DNA from: Actinokineospora enzanensis DSM 44649
Lineage (GTDB): Bacteria; Actinomycetota; Actinomycetes; Mycobacteriales; Pseudonocardiaceae
DNA length: 64,000 nucleotides
Assembly: GCF_000374445.1 (NCBI RefSeq)
Contig: NZ_KB894406.1
Location: forward strand, 124,001-188,000
Direction: 5' to 3'
This document shows, piece by piece, positions 30,058-38,964 of this stretch. Under the pieces are notes generated by a model that made no database searches, was not told the DNA's origin, and was given only the letters and a program-made list of their open reading frames with translations. The translations under genes were made by a program, and so were the position numbers. Position 1 is the first letter of the stretch. Each line of letters starts with the position of its first letter.

Positions 30058-31596
30058 TTGGCACGCTTCCTGACCGCTCGCGGCCGCCGCGCGCTCGGTG
30101 CCCTGTTCGGCGCCGTGCTCTGCGCGGCGGCCGCGCTGCCCGCCGCCGCCAAGCCCACGGCCGCGGTACCGCACCTGACCTGGGCCGATTGCCAGGACGG
30201 CTTCCAATGCGCCACGGCCACGGTGCCGCTGGACTACGACCGGCCGCTGGGCGCCCGGATCGACCTGGCCGTGATCAAGCTGCCCGCCACCGACCCGGCG
30301 CACCGGATCGGCACACTGTTCGTCAACTTCGGCGGCCCCGGCGGCTCCGGCCTGCAACGGCTGCGCGAGCGCGGGCGGTGGCCGTGGCTGTTCTCGGCGG
30401 AGCTGCGCGCCCGGTTCGACGTGGTGTCCTGGGACCCGCGCGGCATCGCGAACAGCGCGGCCGTGCGCTGCTTCGACACGCTCGCCGAGCAGCAGGCGTT
30501 CCTCGGATCATTCCCCGAGATGCCCGGCGACCCGGGCGGCGAGCAGGCGTTCTACGACGCGTCCAAGGAGCTCGCGCTCCGCTGCGAGCAGCACGCAGGC
30601 CCGATCCTGCGGCACGCGTCCACCGCGAACACCGCCCGCGACCTGGACCTGCTCCGACGCGCGGTGGGCGACCAGAAGCTGACCTACCACGGCATCTCGT
30701 ACGGCACCTACCTCGGCGCCACCTACGCGAACCTGTTCCCGGACCGCGTACGCGCGATGGTGTTCGACGGCTCGATGGACTTCATCGGCAACGCCACAGG
30801 TCGGGGCAATGGTCGGACCGTGCCGCTGGACACTCGCCAGGATGTACCGCGCGGCATCTCGGAGACCTTCGACCAGTTCCTCCGGCTGTGCACCGAGGCG
30901 GGCCCCCGGTGCGCCTTCTCCTCGGGTGACCCGCGGGCCAAGTGGACCGAGATCATGACCCGGGCAGGCCAGGCCCCGATCACGATCCAGGGCGATGACG
31001 GTCCACAGACGTGGACGTACTCCGGGATCCTGAACACCGCCGCCGACCTGTCCGCGGTCAGCGGCTGGCCCGACATCGCCACCCTCCTGCAACGCCTGTA
31101 CGACACGCCCGCGGCATTGGTCGCCCCGCGTGGCGAGCCGTACACGTCGAACCGCACCGAGGCGTTCAACGCGATCCAGTGCGCCGACAGCGACGTCCCG
31201 ACCGATCCGGCCGTCTACAGCGCGTACGCCCGGTCCGAGGACCAGCGCGTCCCGTACTTCGGCCGGATCGGCGCCCTGGACATGATGACCTGCGCCTACT
31301 GGCGGCCCGAGGACACCGACCGGTACACCGGCCCGTGGAACCGCCGGACGTCGGCGGAGATCCTGGTCATCAACAACCGCTACGACCCGTCGACCCCGCT
31401 GCACGGCGCCCGCGACGGCGCCGCCGAGCTGGCCCGCGCCCGCGTCTTCGTGACCGAGGGCTATGGCCACTCGACGATGCTGTCGCCGAGCACCTGCACG
31501 GAACAGGTCAAGCGCGAGTACCTGATCGACGGCACGTTCCCGGCCCCGGACCAGGTCTGCGCGATCGACGCCAACCCGTTCCTCGCCACCACCTGA
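30058..31596 (+). CDS. Secreted alpha/beta hydrolase, SlpD/SlpE tripeptidyl-aminopeptidase type
   Basis: 512 residues from TTG 30058, preceded by GGAAAGG; a signal peptide follows (ARGRRALGALFGAVLCAAAA, ending LPAAAKP). The oxyanion region VNFGGPGGSG, the nucleophile elbow GISYGTYLG, and C-terminal NNRYDPSTPLHGA plus GYGHSTML supply the Ser-Asp-His set of the tripeptidyl aminopeptidase family. Cys residues are scattered as in exported homologues. A TATACA at 30006-30011 is a plausible -10 element. It should act outside the membrane, trimming peptides. Confidence 0.87.
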   Translation: MARFLTARGRRALGALFGAVLCAAAALPAAAKPTAAVPHLTWADCQDGFQCATATVPLDYDRPLGARIDLAVIKLPATDPAHRIGTLFVNFGGPGGSGLQRLRERGRWPWLFSAELRARFDVVSWDPRGIANSAAVRCFDTLAEQQAFLGSFPEMPGDPGGEQAFYDASKELALRCEQHAGPILRHASTANTARDLDLLRRAVGDQKLTYHGISYGTYLGATYANLFPDRVRAMVFDGSMDFIGNATGRGNGRTVPLDTRQDVPRGISETFDQFLRLCTEAGPRCAFSSGDPRAKWTEIMTRAGQAPITIQGDDGPQTWTYSGILNTAADLSAVSGWPDIATLLQRLYDTPAALVAPRGEPYTSNRTEAFNAIQCADSDVPTDPAVYSAYARSEDQRVPYFGRIGALDMMTCAYWRPEDTDRYTGPWNRRTSAEILVINNRYDPSTPLHGARDGAAELARARVFVTEGYGHSTMLSPSTCTEQVKREYLIDGTFPAPDQVCAIDANPFLATT

Positions 31597-31602
31597 CACG
31601 CG

Positions 31603-31629
31603 GGCGCGCGGGCAGCCCGCCCGCGCGCC
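31603..31629 (+). terminator. Hairpin terminator after the secreted hydrolase
   Basis: GGCGCGCGGGC (31603-31613) and GCCCGCGCGCC (31619-31629) form a perfect 11-bp stem with a 5-nt loop, beginning 6 bp after the stop codon. Confidence 0.7.
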
Positions 31630-31713
31630 ACGCTCGTCACCGAACGTCGGGTGGTCGGCTCGGGAGGCGGATTGTCGGTGCTCGGACGCATCATGGGCGC
31701 GAAGGAGGAACCC

Positions 31714-32598
31714 ATGACCCCGACCACCGCGCTGATGCCCACGAGCATGGTCCTGCCCGTGACCGCGCCCTTCGACTTCACCGCCACCCTGCGGTTCATC
31801 GGCGCGTTCCCGGCCACCGCGGGTGAGCAGACGGTCGCGCCGCGTGCGTTGACCAAGGCATTGCGGGAGAACGGGACGGTCGTCGGGGCCCGACTGTCCG
31901 CTTCGGATGGTGCGCTGCGGTGCGAGCTGACCACGGCCGACCCCGACACCGTCGAGGCGGTGGCCAACCGGCTCACCTCCCACCTGGGTCTCGACGACGA
32001 CCTGACCGAGTTCTACGCGCGCGCCGCCGCGGACCCGCCGTTCGCCCGGGTCGTGGCGCGGTTGCACGGGTATCACCAGGTGAAGTTCCCGTCACCGCTG
32101 GAGCTGTTCTGCTGGGCGGTGCTCTGCCAACGGGTTCCGCTGCCGTTGGCCCGCCGCACGAAACAGGCCATCGTCGACCACTTCGCCAACACCGTCACCC
32201 TCGATGGCGTGACATTGTCCGCGTTCCCGGACCTGGACCAGCTGCTGTCGCTGGACGAGCCCACCCTGCAACGCCTGATCGGCAACCCCCGCAAGGCCGG
32301 TTACCTCCACGCGGGCCTGCGCGGCTGGGCCGAACTCGACGAGGAGTACCTGCGCACCGGCGCCTACGTCCGGGTGCGCGACAGCCTCCTCGCCCTGCCC
32401 GGCATCGGCCCCTGGTCGGCGAACTTCATCCTGATCCGCGGCCTCGGCCGGATGGACCGGGCGGAACCGGACAAGGAGGCCCTCCGCGCCGCGGCGAAGG
32501 TCTACGGCCCGGTGACCGCGTCCGAGTTCACCCGGCTCGCCACCCACTACGGCCCGCACCAGGGCTACTGGGCCCACTACCTCCGCGCCGGTTCCTGA
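31714..32598 (+). CDS. AlkA-like DNA-3-methyladenine glycosylase (HhH-GPD)
   Basis: A 294-residue HhH-GPD protein, a base-excision glycosylase candidate. The helix-hairpin-helix LLALPGIGPWSANFILIRGLG is clear, with an N-terminal AlkA_N-like portion and the SPLELFCWAVLCQRV helix. The usual catalytic Asp region reads EPDKEALRAAA, so the exact catalytic residue is not certain. ATG 31714 follows GAAGGAGG. Flanked by hairpins on both sides, it is a single-gene transcript. Confidence 0.83.
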   Translation: MTPTTALMPTSMVLPVTAPFDFTATLRFIGAFPATAGEQTVAPRALTKALRENGTVVGARLSASDGALRCELTTADPDTVEAVANRLTSHLGLDDDLTEFYARAAADPPFARVVARLHGYHQVKFPSPLELFCWAVLCQRVPLPLARRTKQAIVDHFANTVTLDGVTLSAFPDLDQLLSLDEPTLQRLIGNPRKAGYLHAGLRGWAELDEEYLRTGAYVRVRDSLLALPGIGPWSANFILIRGLGRMDRAEPDKEALRAAAKVYGPVTASEFTRLATHYGPHQGYWAHYLRAGS

Positions 32599-32664
32599 TC
32601 GGCCGGGCTCATCCGTGCCGCTAGGCGCTGTCCGGCAAGTCCGGCGCACGCTATCCGCGCCCGC

Positions 32665-32727
32665 GCGGCCTCCGGCCGCACGGGCGGAAAGCCCAAGTAC
32701 AACCCGGTACGTGCGGCTTCCCGCCCG
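32665..32727. terminator. Two hairpins in the convergent gap after the glycosylase
   Basis: GCGGCC (32665) and GGCCGC (32674) form a short stem, followed by CGGGCGGAAAGCC (32681-32693) pairing with GGCTTCCCGCCCG (32715-32727) with one mismatch. It lies between the glycosylase (plus) and the small membrane-protein gene (minus), so it can terminate both. Confidence 0.6.
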
Positions 32728-32778
32728 CACGCCCAGAGACCACGCGGATCACGGATCCCGCGCACCAGACTCACCGGA

Positions 32779-32883
32779 CTAGGGGACCAGCACCTGGGTG
32801 GCGCCCGCGTCGATCAGGTCGACCATGCTCACCACGCACAACGCCAGCAGCACCAGACCCACCAGCACCCGCGCGGTTCTCAT
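32779..32883 (-). CDS. Small single-pass membrane peptide (34 aa)
   Basis: ATG 32883 overlaps the stop of the DUF4342 gene (ATGA), giving a 34-residue product: a short basic start (MRTAR), one hydrophobic helix (VLVGLVLLALCVVSMVDLI) and a short tail. The tight coupling and hydrophobicity are the only evidence that it is real. No family is recognised. It may be a membrane partner of the DUF4342 protein. Confidence 0.45.
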   Translation of the reverse strand: MRTARVLVGLVLLALCVVSMVDLIDAGATQVLVP

Positions 32884-33146
32884 CGCCCGCGACGCTTGCC
32901 GGGCGGGTCGTCGAGGCGCTCGACCTCGATCGACCACTGGCGGGTGTACCCGGCGATGGCCCCGAGCGCGGTGACGACCGGCGCCGCCAGCGCGGCCACC
33001 ACGCCCGCGGTCACCGGGATCTCCAGCAGCGTGCGCCCCCGCTCGTTCTTGATGAGCACCCGCCGCACATTGCCCTCGTGCACGATGCGCTTGACCTGCG
33101 TCACCAGCGCCTTGCCCCGTTCCTGCGCCGACTGCGTCCCGCTCAC
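32880..33146 (-). CDS. DUF4342-domain protein
   Basis: An 88-residue protein. VKRIVHEGNVRRVLIKNERGRTLLEIPVTAGVVAALAAPVVTALGAIAG is the DUF4342 signature: a basic segment, then a hydrophobic helix. The C-terminus is basic (PPGKRRGR). GTG 33146 with GGGAG upstream is chosen. The function of the family is unknown; the hydrophobic stretch suggests peripheral or single-pass membrane association. It is coupled to a 34-residue membrane peptide downstream. Confidence 0.8.
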   Translation of the reverse strand: MSGTQSAQERGKALVTQVKRIVHEGNVRRVLIKNERGRTLLEIPVTAGVVAALAAPVVTALGAIAGYTRQWSIEVERLDDPPGKRRGR

Positions 33147-33281
33147 GACACTCTCCCTCGATGACGACGGTTCCCGCCGACCGTCCCACGGCCCCACACC
33201 ACCGCAGAACCCGGAAAACCCGACGACCCGCCCGATTCAGGGGCGCGTCCGCATAGGGGTGGACGAGGGAGCCGTGCTCGA

Positions 33282-36170
33282 CTACCGCGAGCCGAGTACC
33301 TCCGCGTAGCGCTCCACCAGCGAACCCCGGTCCTGCTGTCCCGTCTTCGCCAGCAGGTTCGACACGTGCGAGTCCACCGTGCGCTGGGACAGGAACAGCC
33401 GCTCGCCGATCTTCCGGTTCGTCAGCCGGTCCGCCACCAACACCAGCACGTCGTACTCCCGCGCCGTCACGCCCAACAAACGCAACTCCGATGGAACAGC
33501 ATCGGTACCCCGACGCCGTTGCCGCACCGACTCGCCCGCGCGCCGCAACAACCCACGGGCCGCCGCGGCCACCCGAGGCGCGGGCAGGGCGTGGAAGTAC
33601 GCCTCCGCCTCCCGCAACCAGCGCGCCGGGTCACCCCAGCCGCCGTCGATCGCGGTCTCGGCGAGGAGGCGCAGGCCGAGGTTGCGGGCGAGTGGGAACG
33701 GTTCCGCAACGACCTGGAACTCGTCGACCAGCCGGGACGCCTCGTCGAGTCGGCCCGCGCGGGCGGCGAGGACCACGTCGGCCGCGGCCAGGAACGACCG
33801 GTTCCACCGGGCCTGCCCGCTCGCCGAGTGCCGTACCGCCTCGACGTCCGCGTCCGCGCCGGTCAGCACCGCCAGCAGCAACCGCGGCCCGTGCGCGAAC
33901 GACACATACTGCGGCGGCCGGTCCGCCTCCGCCGCCATCGCGCGCTCGAACTCGGCCAAGGCCCGCGCGCGGTCCTCTTCCAGCAGCGAGCAGAACGCCA
34001 TGCCGAAACCCCACAGCGCCGACGTGAAGTCGCAGTCCGCGCCACCGAGCCGTTCGTACTCCTCGAACAGCGCCATCGTCTCCGCCCGCCGCCCCTGGTG
34101 AGCGCTGACGCAGACCCGCAACCCCAACGCCGTCACCGCCATGTCGCCCAGCCGCAGCCGTCGCGCCGTCTCCTCGCACTCCCGCGCACCGCGTTCCGCC
34201 GCGACATGATCGCCACGCGTCAGGTGCACGACGGCCAGTTCCGCGACGATGTCCAACGCCGTCACCAACGCCCCGGCCGCCAACGCGGCGTCCCGCGCCT
34301 CGACCAGGCCCGCCGGGTCACCGGAGCGGATACCGGCCTGCGCGCCCAGGTCGAACAGCAGCCGGATCCGCCACAGCACCAGGTCGTGCCCGTCGGCCAG
34401 GTCGAGCGCCCGGCTGAACAGCGACTCCGCCTCGTCCAGGTCCCGGACGCGCGCGCAGGTCCCGAGCACCTCCAACGCCTCGCACGCGGTGTCCGGCAGG
34501 TCCGCCTGGGTCGCCGCCCGCAACGCGCGGGTCGCGAGTTCCTCCGCGCGGGCCAGCCGTCCCGTTCCGGGATCGGTGAACGCGAGTTGCGCGGCCACGA
34601 CGTCGACCCGGGCCGCGAACCCCGGATCCGCCACGACCGGCAGCGCGCGGGCCAGGTCGAGTTCCCGCCGTCCCACCTCCCACTGCCCGCTCGCCGCCGC
34701 GGCTCGTGCGAGCCGCAGGTGCACCGCGGCCCGCACGTCCGGCGTGGCGCGCACGGTGAACCGGGTGCCGAGCTCCGCCGCCCGCACCACCTCGCCCGCC
34801 GCGACGAGCGCGTCCAGCAGCGGCGCCAGCACCGGCGTCGGATCGGAACCCCCGAGCAGGTCGAGACCACGTTCCAGCAACGCGATGGCCGTCCCGAGAC
34901 CGCCCTGACCGGCCGCCCGACGTCCCGCCGTGGCGAGCAACTCGGCGGCCCGACCGGTCTCTCCCGCCCGCTCCCACAACTGCTCGGCGAGCAGACACCA
35001 CTCATCAGGCAGATCGGGACGGGCCTGTTCCACCGCCCGCGCGGCACGGGCCGCCAGTGCGGCGTGTTCCTGGGGCAGCAACCCGGCCCGCAACGCGTCC
35101 GCGGTCAACGCGTGCCGGAACGCGTAACCCCCGTCGTCCACCACGACCAGGCGTGCCCCGACTGCCGCGCGCAGTACGTCGAGCAGGGCGACCTCGTCCA
35201 CACCGGCCACGACGTGCACGAGTTCCGCCGGGAACCGGTGCCCGAACACCGCAGCCGCGCGCAACACCCGTGACCCGTCCGGCCCGAGCCGGTCCGCCCG
35301 GGTCGTGACACAGGACAGCACCGCGGGTGGGACTCCCGGACCGGACGCGCGGGCCGGACCCGTGGGTCCCGGGCCGCCGCCGACGATCTCGGCCAGCAGT
35401 TCCTCCACGTAGAACGGGTTGCCCTCGCCGTCACCCACCAGCCGGGCCAGCTCGGCGACCTGCGCGGCGGCCGGGTCCAGCCCCAGGCACCCGGCGACCA
35501 GCAGGCGCACCCCGGTCTCGTCCAGGTGCGACAGTTCCAGCGCGGTCGCCACCCCGCGCCTGCGCGCCGCCCGGACCAGGTCGACCGCCGGTCCCGGGTC
35601 GGGCCGGAGGGTGCCGACGAGCAGCACCGGCTCGGCGGCGAGGTTGTCCACCAGGTAGTCGACCACGGCCAGGGTGTCCGCGTCGGCGTCGTGCAGGTCG
35701 TCCAGGGCCAGCAGGCACCCGTGGTCCGCGCCGAGCAGCCGCAACAACCGCAACACCGCCTCGGCGAGCACCACCAGCGAGTCGTCCGCGCCCGGCACCC
35801 GGTGCGCCCGCCATTCCGGGACCAAACGGGACAGAGCGGGACGGTAGGGGGCGAGTTCCGCGGCATCGAGCACCGTCCCGTGCCGCAGCACCGACGACAA
35901 CGCCTCCGACAACGGCCGGAACTGCGCCGACGACGTCGTGGCCCGTCCACGCAGCACCGCGGCCCGTCCCGCCGTTCCCGTCACGTCCCGCAACAGCCGC
36001 GTCTTGCCCAGCCCGGCCTCGCCTGCCAGGAAGACCGCCGAACCCCGTCCCCGCCGGGCCGCCCCGAGCGCCGACCGCAACAGGGCCGACTCCTCGTCCC
36101 GTCCCACCATGTCCGGAGTCCCGATTCTCCGTACCGGCAACGCCAGGTCGGCCCCACTCGTCAACCCCAT
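33282..36170 (-). CDS. Large LAL-type LuxR regulator
   Basis: A 962-residue ATP-binding LuxR regulator. Walker A is AGEAGLGKTRLL and Walker B LLALDDLHDAD; a long TPR-like region follows and the C-terminus is a LuxR HTH (GVTAREYDVLVLVADRLTNRKIGERLFLSQRTVDSHVSNLL). ATG 36170 follows GGAGGAGGAG. It is divergent from a small secreted-protein gene; a perfect 8-bp inverted repeat at 36262-36279 lies between them. There is no secondary-metabolite gene next to it, so the small secreted protein is the only obvious target. Confidence 0.88.
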   Translation of the reverse strand: MGLTSGADLALPVRRIGTPDMVGRDEESALLRSALGAARRGRGSAVFLAGEAGLGKTRLLRDVTGTAGRAAVLRGRATTSSAQFRPLSEALSSVLRHGTVLDAAELAPYRPALSRLVPEWRAHRVPGADDSLVVLAEAVLRLLRLLGADHGCLLALDDLHDADADTLAVVDYLVDNLAAEPVLLVGTLRPDPGPAVDLVRAARRRGVATALELSHLDETGVRLLVAGCLGLDPAAAQVAELARLVGDGEGNPFYVEELLAEIVGGGPGPTGPARASGPGVPPAVLSCVTTRADRLGPDGSRVLRAAAVFGHRFPAELVHVVAGVDEVALLDVLRAAVGARLVVVDDGGYAFRHALTADALRAGLLPQEHAALAARAARAVEQARPDLPDEWCLLAEQLWERAGETGRAAELLATAGRRAAGQGGLGTAIALLERGLDLLGGSDPTPVLAPLLDALVAAGEVVRAAELGTRFTVRATPDVRAAVHLRLARAAAASGQWEVGRRELDLARALPVVADPGFAARVDVVAAQLAFTDPGTGRLARAEELATRALRAATQADLPDTACEALEVLGTCARVRDLDEAESLFSRALDLADGHDLVLWRIRLLFDLGAQAGIRSGDPAGLVEARDAALAAGALVTALDIVAELAVVHLTRGDHVAAERGARECEETARRLRLGDMAVTALGLRVCVSAHQGRRAETMALFEEYERLGGADCDFTSALWGFGMAFCSLLEEDRARALAEFERAMAAEADRPPQYVSFAHGPRLLLAVLTGADADVEAVRHSASGQARWNRSFLAAADVVLAARAGRLDEASRLVDEFQVVAEPFPLARNLGLRLLAETAIDGGWGDPARWLREAEAYFHALPAPRVAAAARGLLRRAGESVRQRRRGTDAVPSELRLLGVTAREYDVLVLVADRLTNRKIGERLFLSQRTVDSHVSNLLAKTGQQDRGSLVERYAEVLGSR

Positions 36171-36261
36171 GCCCCCTGCTCCTCCTCCTGCTCCATGGAG
36201 GTCATCGCGCGATCCCGCATGTTCGTGAGTGGGCGACCCTGTTCCCCATCGGACGGTAAAA

Positions 36262-36279
36262 CGTCCACCAGGGTGGACG
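36262..36279. promoter_or_regulatory. Palindrome in LAL/secreted-protein divergent promoter
   Basis: CGTCCACC (36262-36269), centre AG, GGTGGACG (36272-36279): an 18-bp perfect inverted repeat about 90 bp upstream of the LAL start and 123 bp upstream of the secreted-protein start. The size and symmetry fit a dimeric LuxR HTH operator. Confidence 0.45.
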
Positions 36280-36402
36280 CGATTCTCGGTGGTCCGCGCC
36301 GGGAATCTCGGCATCCATCGCGGATCTCCGCGACCCCTCATCGGCCGAACATTGTCCGAGGACGCGCACTGGATCCACAGTGCACGAGAGAGGGGACTAC
36401 CC

Positions 36403-36885
36403 ATGGACAAGAAGACCGTGCTGCGCCGGATCGCGGCACCGGTGCTGGCGGGTGCCGCGATCATGGTCGGCGTCGCGGGCCCGGCCGCCGCGGCCCCGGT
36501 CCACGCGAACGCCTCGGGCGCCACGCTGCGGTCCGCGTCGATCACCTTCACCACGCTGACCGACGACAAGGACTCCGACACGCTGGTCACCGTCCTGGTG
36601 AAGGACCGCGACGGCCGGGTGGACGCGCAGACCACCGGGTTCTTCGGCCAGTTCAAGGACCAGACCTCGAAGACCCTGCCGCTGCGCATCCGTTCCGGCG
36701 CCGCCTGGGACGCGCTGGAGAACGGCGGCTCGATCACCATCACCATCGCCCCGAACGGGCACGACACGTGGAACTTCGCCTACGAGGTCGACCTGTCCTA
36801 CTCCGACGGCGACGCGGGTTTCCACCTGAACCCGGGCACCTCGCTGAGCGAGTCGCACAAGTCCCTGACCAACCCGCTGAACTAA
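36403..36885 (+). CDS. Small secreted beta-rich protein of unknown function
   Basis: 160 residues from ATG 36403, after a GAGAGGGGA ribosome site. A Sec signal (KKTVLRRIAAPVLAGAAIMV, ending PAAAAPVHA) is followed by about 125 residues with alternating polar and hydrophobic strands (SITFTTLTDDKDSDTLVTVLV; GSITITIAPNG; NFAYEVDLSYSDG), like a C2- or PLAT-type sandwich. No Cys in the mature part. I do not recognise a family with certainty. It is the divergent neighbour of the LAL regulator and ends at a strong terminator, so it is a monocistronic, abundantly terminated message. Confidence 0.8.
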   Translation: MDKKTVLRRIAAPVLAGAAIMVGVAGPAAAAPVHANASGATLRSASITFTTLTDDKDSDTLVTVLVKDRDGRVDAQTTGFFGQFKDQTSKTLPLRIRSGAAWDALENGGSITITIAPNGHDTWNFAYEVDLSYSDGDAGFHLNPGTSLSESHKSLTNPLN

Positions 36886-36908
36886 CAACCCCCGGCGGCG
36901 GGTCGGAT

Positions 36909-36942
36909 CCACTCGGGGCTCCGTATTTGGAGCCCCGAGTGG
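36909..36942 (+). terminator. Perfect hairpin terminator after the secreted protein
   Basis: CCACTCGGGGCTCC (36909-36922), loop GTATTT, GGAGCCCCGAGTGG (36929-36942): a 14-bp perfect stem 24 bp after the stop codon. Confidence 0.85.
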
Positions 36943-37151
36943 GCGCTGCCTGTCCGCTATCGGCCAGTGGGCACCTGAACGGGCTACCGGCGCTCCGAGG
37001 TGGTGCGTCGGAATATCGGTGTGCCCCGGGGTGAATCTCGGTATGGATCTCGGTGCGCTCGGTCCCCTGTGCCGGGCACGATCGTGGGGTAAGCGTCGCG
37101 TCGTCGGGGAGGACGGTCGCGGCGGTAAGGCACAGCAGGGGAGTTGTTCCG

Positions 37152-38255
37152 ATGGTGAAATCCGATGTGTCCGCCCTGTCCTCGGTGCGGTTCGACACCC
37201 GGGTACGGGTGCACGGCACGTCCGAGTTCCACGGCGCGCTGGCGGTCTCGGCCGACGAGATGTGGGCGGTGGGCGGGACGGTCGACCCGGGCACCGGGCT
37301 CGATGTCGCCCTGGTCGGGCGCTGGGGGCAGGACTTCCGTTTCGTCCCGCCCGCGGACTCGGGACAGGGCGTGCGGCTGTTCGGGGTGGACCAGGCCGGG
37401 GAGGATGTCTGGGCGGTCGGCCGGATCTCCGACGGTCGCGTCGGCAGCCGACCCCGGATCGAGCGCCACGCCCGGCACACCGACTCGGCGACGGCGGTGG
37501 ACGTCCCGGCGGTGGACCACGACAGCGCGTTGCACGATGTCGCGATGCTCTCGGCCACCGAGGGCTGGGCGGTCGGCGGTTCCGGCCCCGACACCGACTT
37601 CAGCCACAACCTGATCGTCCGCTGGGACGGGACGGGATGGAACGAGATCCCGTGCCCGAACCCGGGAACCGCGACCAACCGGCTTGACGCCGTCGCGGCC
37701 CGCGCGAGCGACGATGTCTGGGCCGTCGGACACAGCGGCGACGGCACACACACCGACGCCGTGGTGCTGCACTGGGACGGTTCGGCATGGAGCCAGGTCG
37801 CGATCCCGGGAGCGGAGATCGAACTGCTCGACGTCGCCGTCGTCGCGCACGACTCGGTGTGGGTCGTGGGTACGACGACGGCCCCCGGCAAGTCGGACGA
37901 GCACGTCGGCGTCGTGCTGCACTGGAACGGCTCGACCTGGACCGACGTCCTGCCCGACCCCACCGCCGTCACCCAGATGACCGGCATCGCCGTGCTCGGC
38001 CCGGACGACATCTGGTTCGCGGGCTACGCCGAACTGCCGGGCCTGCCCGACACCGAGCACCTTGCGCACTGGGACGGCACCCGCTTGCGGGACGAGGCCC
38101 CGGCCGCGTCGACCACCGAGAACGTCGCCTCCGCCCTGCACCGGATCTGCGCCGTGGGCGACCGGCTCATGGCCGTCGGCTGGCGCGCGAGCTCCACCGA
38201 CCCGGCCGCCCGGTCGGCGGCCGCGCTGCTCGGCCGCACCGGCAAGCGGGCCTGA
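37152..38255 (+). CDS. Beta-propeller protein with repeated DVWAVG motifs
   Basis: A 367-residue protein in which a unit of about 50 residues recurs: D-x-W-A-V-G followed by a strand and a H/R-W-D-G-x-W segment (DEMWAVGG, EDVWAVGR, TEGWAVGG, DDVWAVGH, DSVWVVGT, DDIWFAGY). This is typical of actinobacterial Kelch-like/YCF48-like propellers. No signal peptide, so cytoplasmic. ATG 37152 follows CAGGGGAG. The role is unknown; such proteins are often binding scaffolds. Its own terminator lies at 38261-38294. Confidence 0.75.
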   Translation: MVKSDVSALSSVRFDTRVRVHGTSEFHGALAVSADEMWAVGGTVDPGTGLDVALVGRWGQDFRFVPPADSGQGVRLFGVDQAGEDVWAVGRISDGRVGSRPRIERHARHTDSATAVDVPAVDHDSALHDVAMLSATEGWAVGGSGPDTDFSHNLIVRWDGTGWNEIPCPNPGTATNRLDAVAARASDDVWAVGHSGDGTHTDAVVLHWDGSAWSQVAIPGAEIELLDVAVVAHDSVWVVGTTTAPGKSDEHVGVVLHWNGSTWTDVLPDPTAVTQMTGIAVLGPDDIWFAGYAELPGLPDTEHLAHWDGTRLRDEAPAASTTENVASALHRICAVGDRLMAVGWRASSTDPAARSAAALLGRTGKRA

Positions 38256-38260
38256 CCGGC

Positions 38261-38294
38261 ACGGGTCTCCGGGCAGGCAGGCCCGGAGACCCGT
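38261..38294 (+). terminator. Hairpin terminator after the propeller gene
   Basis: ACGGGTCTCCGGGC (38261-38274), loop AGGCAG, GCCCGGAGACCCGT (38281-38294): a perfect 14-bp stem starting 5 bp after the stop. The remaining 200 bp up to the MarR gene holds nothing I can support. Confidence 0.85.
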
Positions 38295-38492
38295 TGCGGG
38301 AGTCCCGGTTGCCGGTCTGGGAGTTCGAGGTGGGTCAGGCGCTGGGGACAGCGGAGCGGCGGACGGTTCCAGTGCGTCTGTCGTCGGTTCGAGCGTTCAT
38401 GGCGGCCTGCCGGGGGACGGCGCGTTTCCGCGCGGGCGAGGGGCCGTGCGGAAACGGTGCCGGACGGCGATGAAACCCGGCCTTCGGCTCGT

Positions 38493-38864
38493 TCAGTCCA
38501 GGAGCTCGGCGAGGATGGCGAGGCGGGTGTCGTCGGCGGCGCGGTGGACGGCGCGGCCCGCATCGGTGATGCGGACGAAGACGCCGCGGCGGTCGGACTC
38601 GCAGAGGGCGCGTTCGACCAGGCCCGCGCGTTCCAGGCGGGCGACGGTGCGGGAGAGGGCGCTCTGGCTCAGGTACATCTCGCCCGCCAGGTCCTGCATG
38701 CGCGGGACCCCGCACTCCAGGGCGGCGAGCCGGTCGAGGGTCTCGAACTCGTTCATGCTCACCCCGTGCGCGGTGTCCAGCTCGCGGTCGAGGCGGCAGG
38801 CGATCTCGTTGTAGCGCAGCGTCAGCGTGCGCCAACGGTCCACGAGCTCGGTCTGCCTTGGCAT
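38493..38864 (-). CDS. MarR-family repressor of the adjoining exporter
   Basis: A 123-residue MarR protein: VSMNEFETLDRLAALECGVPRMQDLAGEMYLSQSALSRTVARLE is the winged HTH and CESDRRGVFVRITDAGR the wing. ATG 38864 or an ATG 9 bp further upstream (38873) may be used. The start region is covered by a dense array of ATAAGATG half-sites (38871-38927), so autorepression is very likely, along with repression of the divergent MFS exporter at 38965. Confidence 0.88.
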   Translation of the reverse strand: MPRQTELVDRWRTLTLRYNEIACRLDRELDTAHGVSMNEFETLDRLAALECGVPRMQDLAGEMYLSQSALSRTVARLERAGLVERALCESDRRGVFVRITDAGRAVHRAADDTRLAILAELLD

Positions 38865-38870
38865 GGCGCG

Positions 38871-38927
38871 CATCTTATCATGCCACTGCATAAGATGTCT
38901 ACGCATCTTATGCAGTGAAATAAGATG
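38871..38927. promoter_or_regulatory. MarR operator array
   Basis: A perfect inverted repeat CACTGCATAAGATG (38884-38897), TCTACG, CATCTTATGCAGTG (38904-38917), flanked by further half-sites CATCTTAT (38871-38878) and ATAAGATG (38920-38927). Four half-sites of alternating orientation thus fill the gap between the MarR gene and the exporter and can hold two or more dimers. The patch is also the most AT-rich in the area, so it should include the -10 elements. Confidence 0.85.
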
Positions 38928-38964
38928 TTGCAGAATTAGATGCCGTTGCATGTAGTTTGACGCT

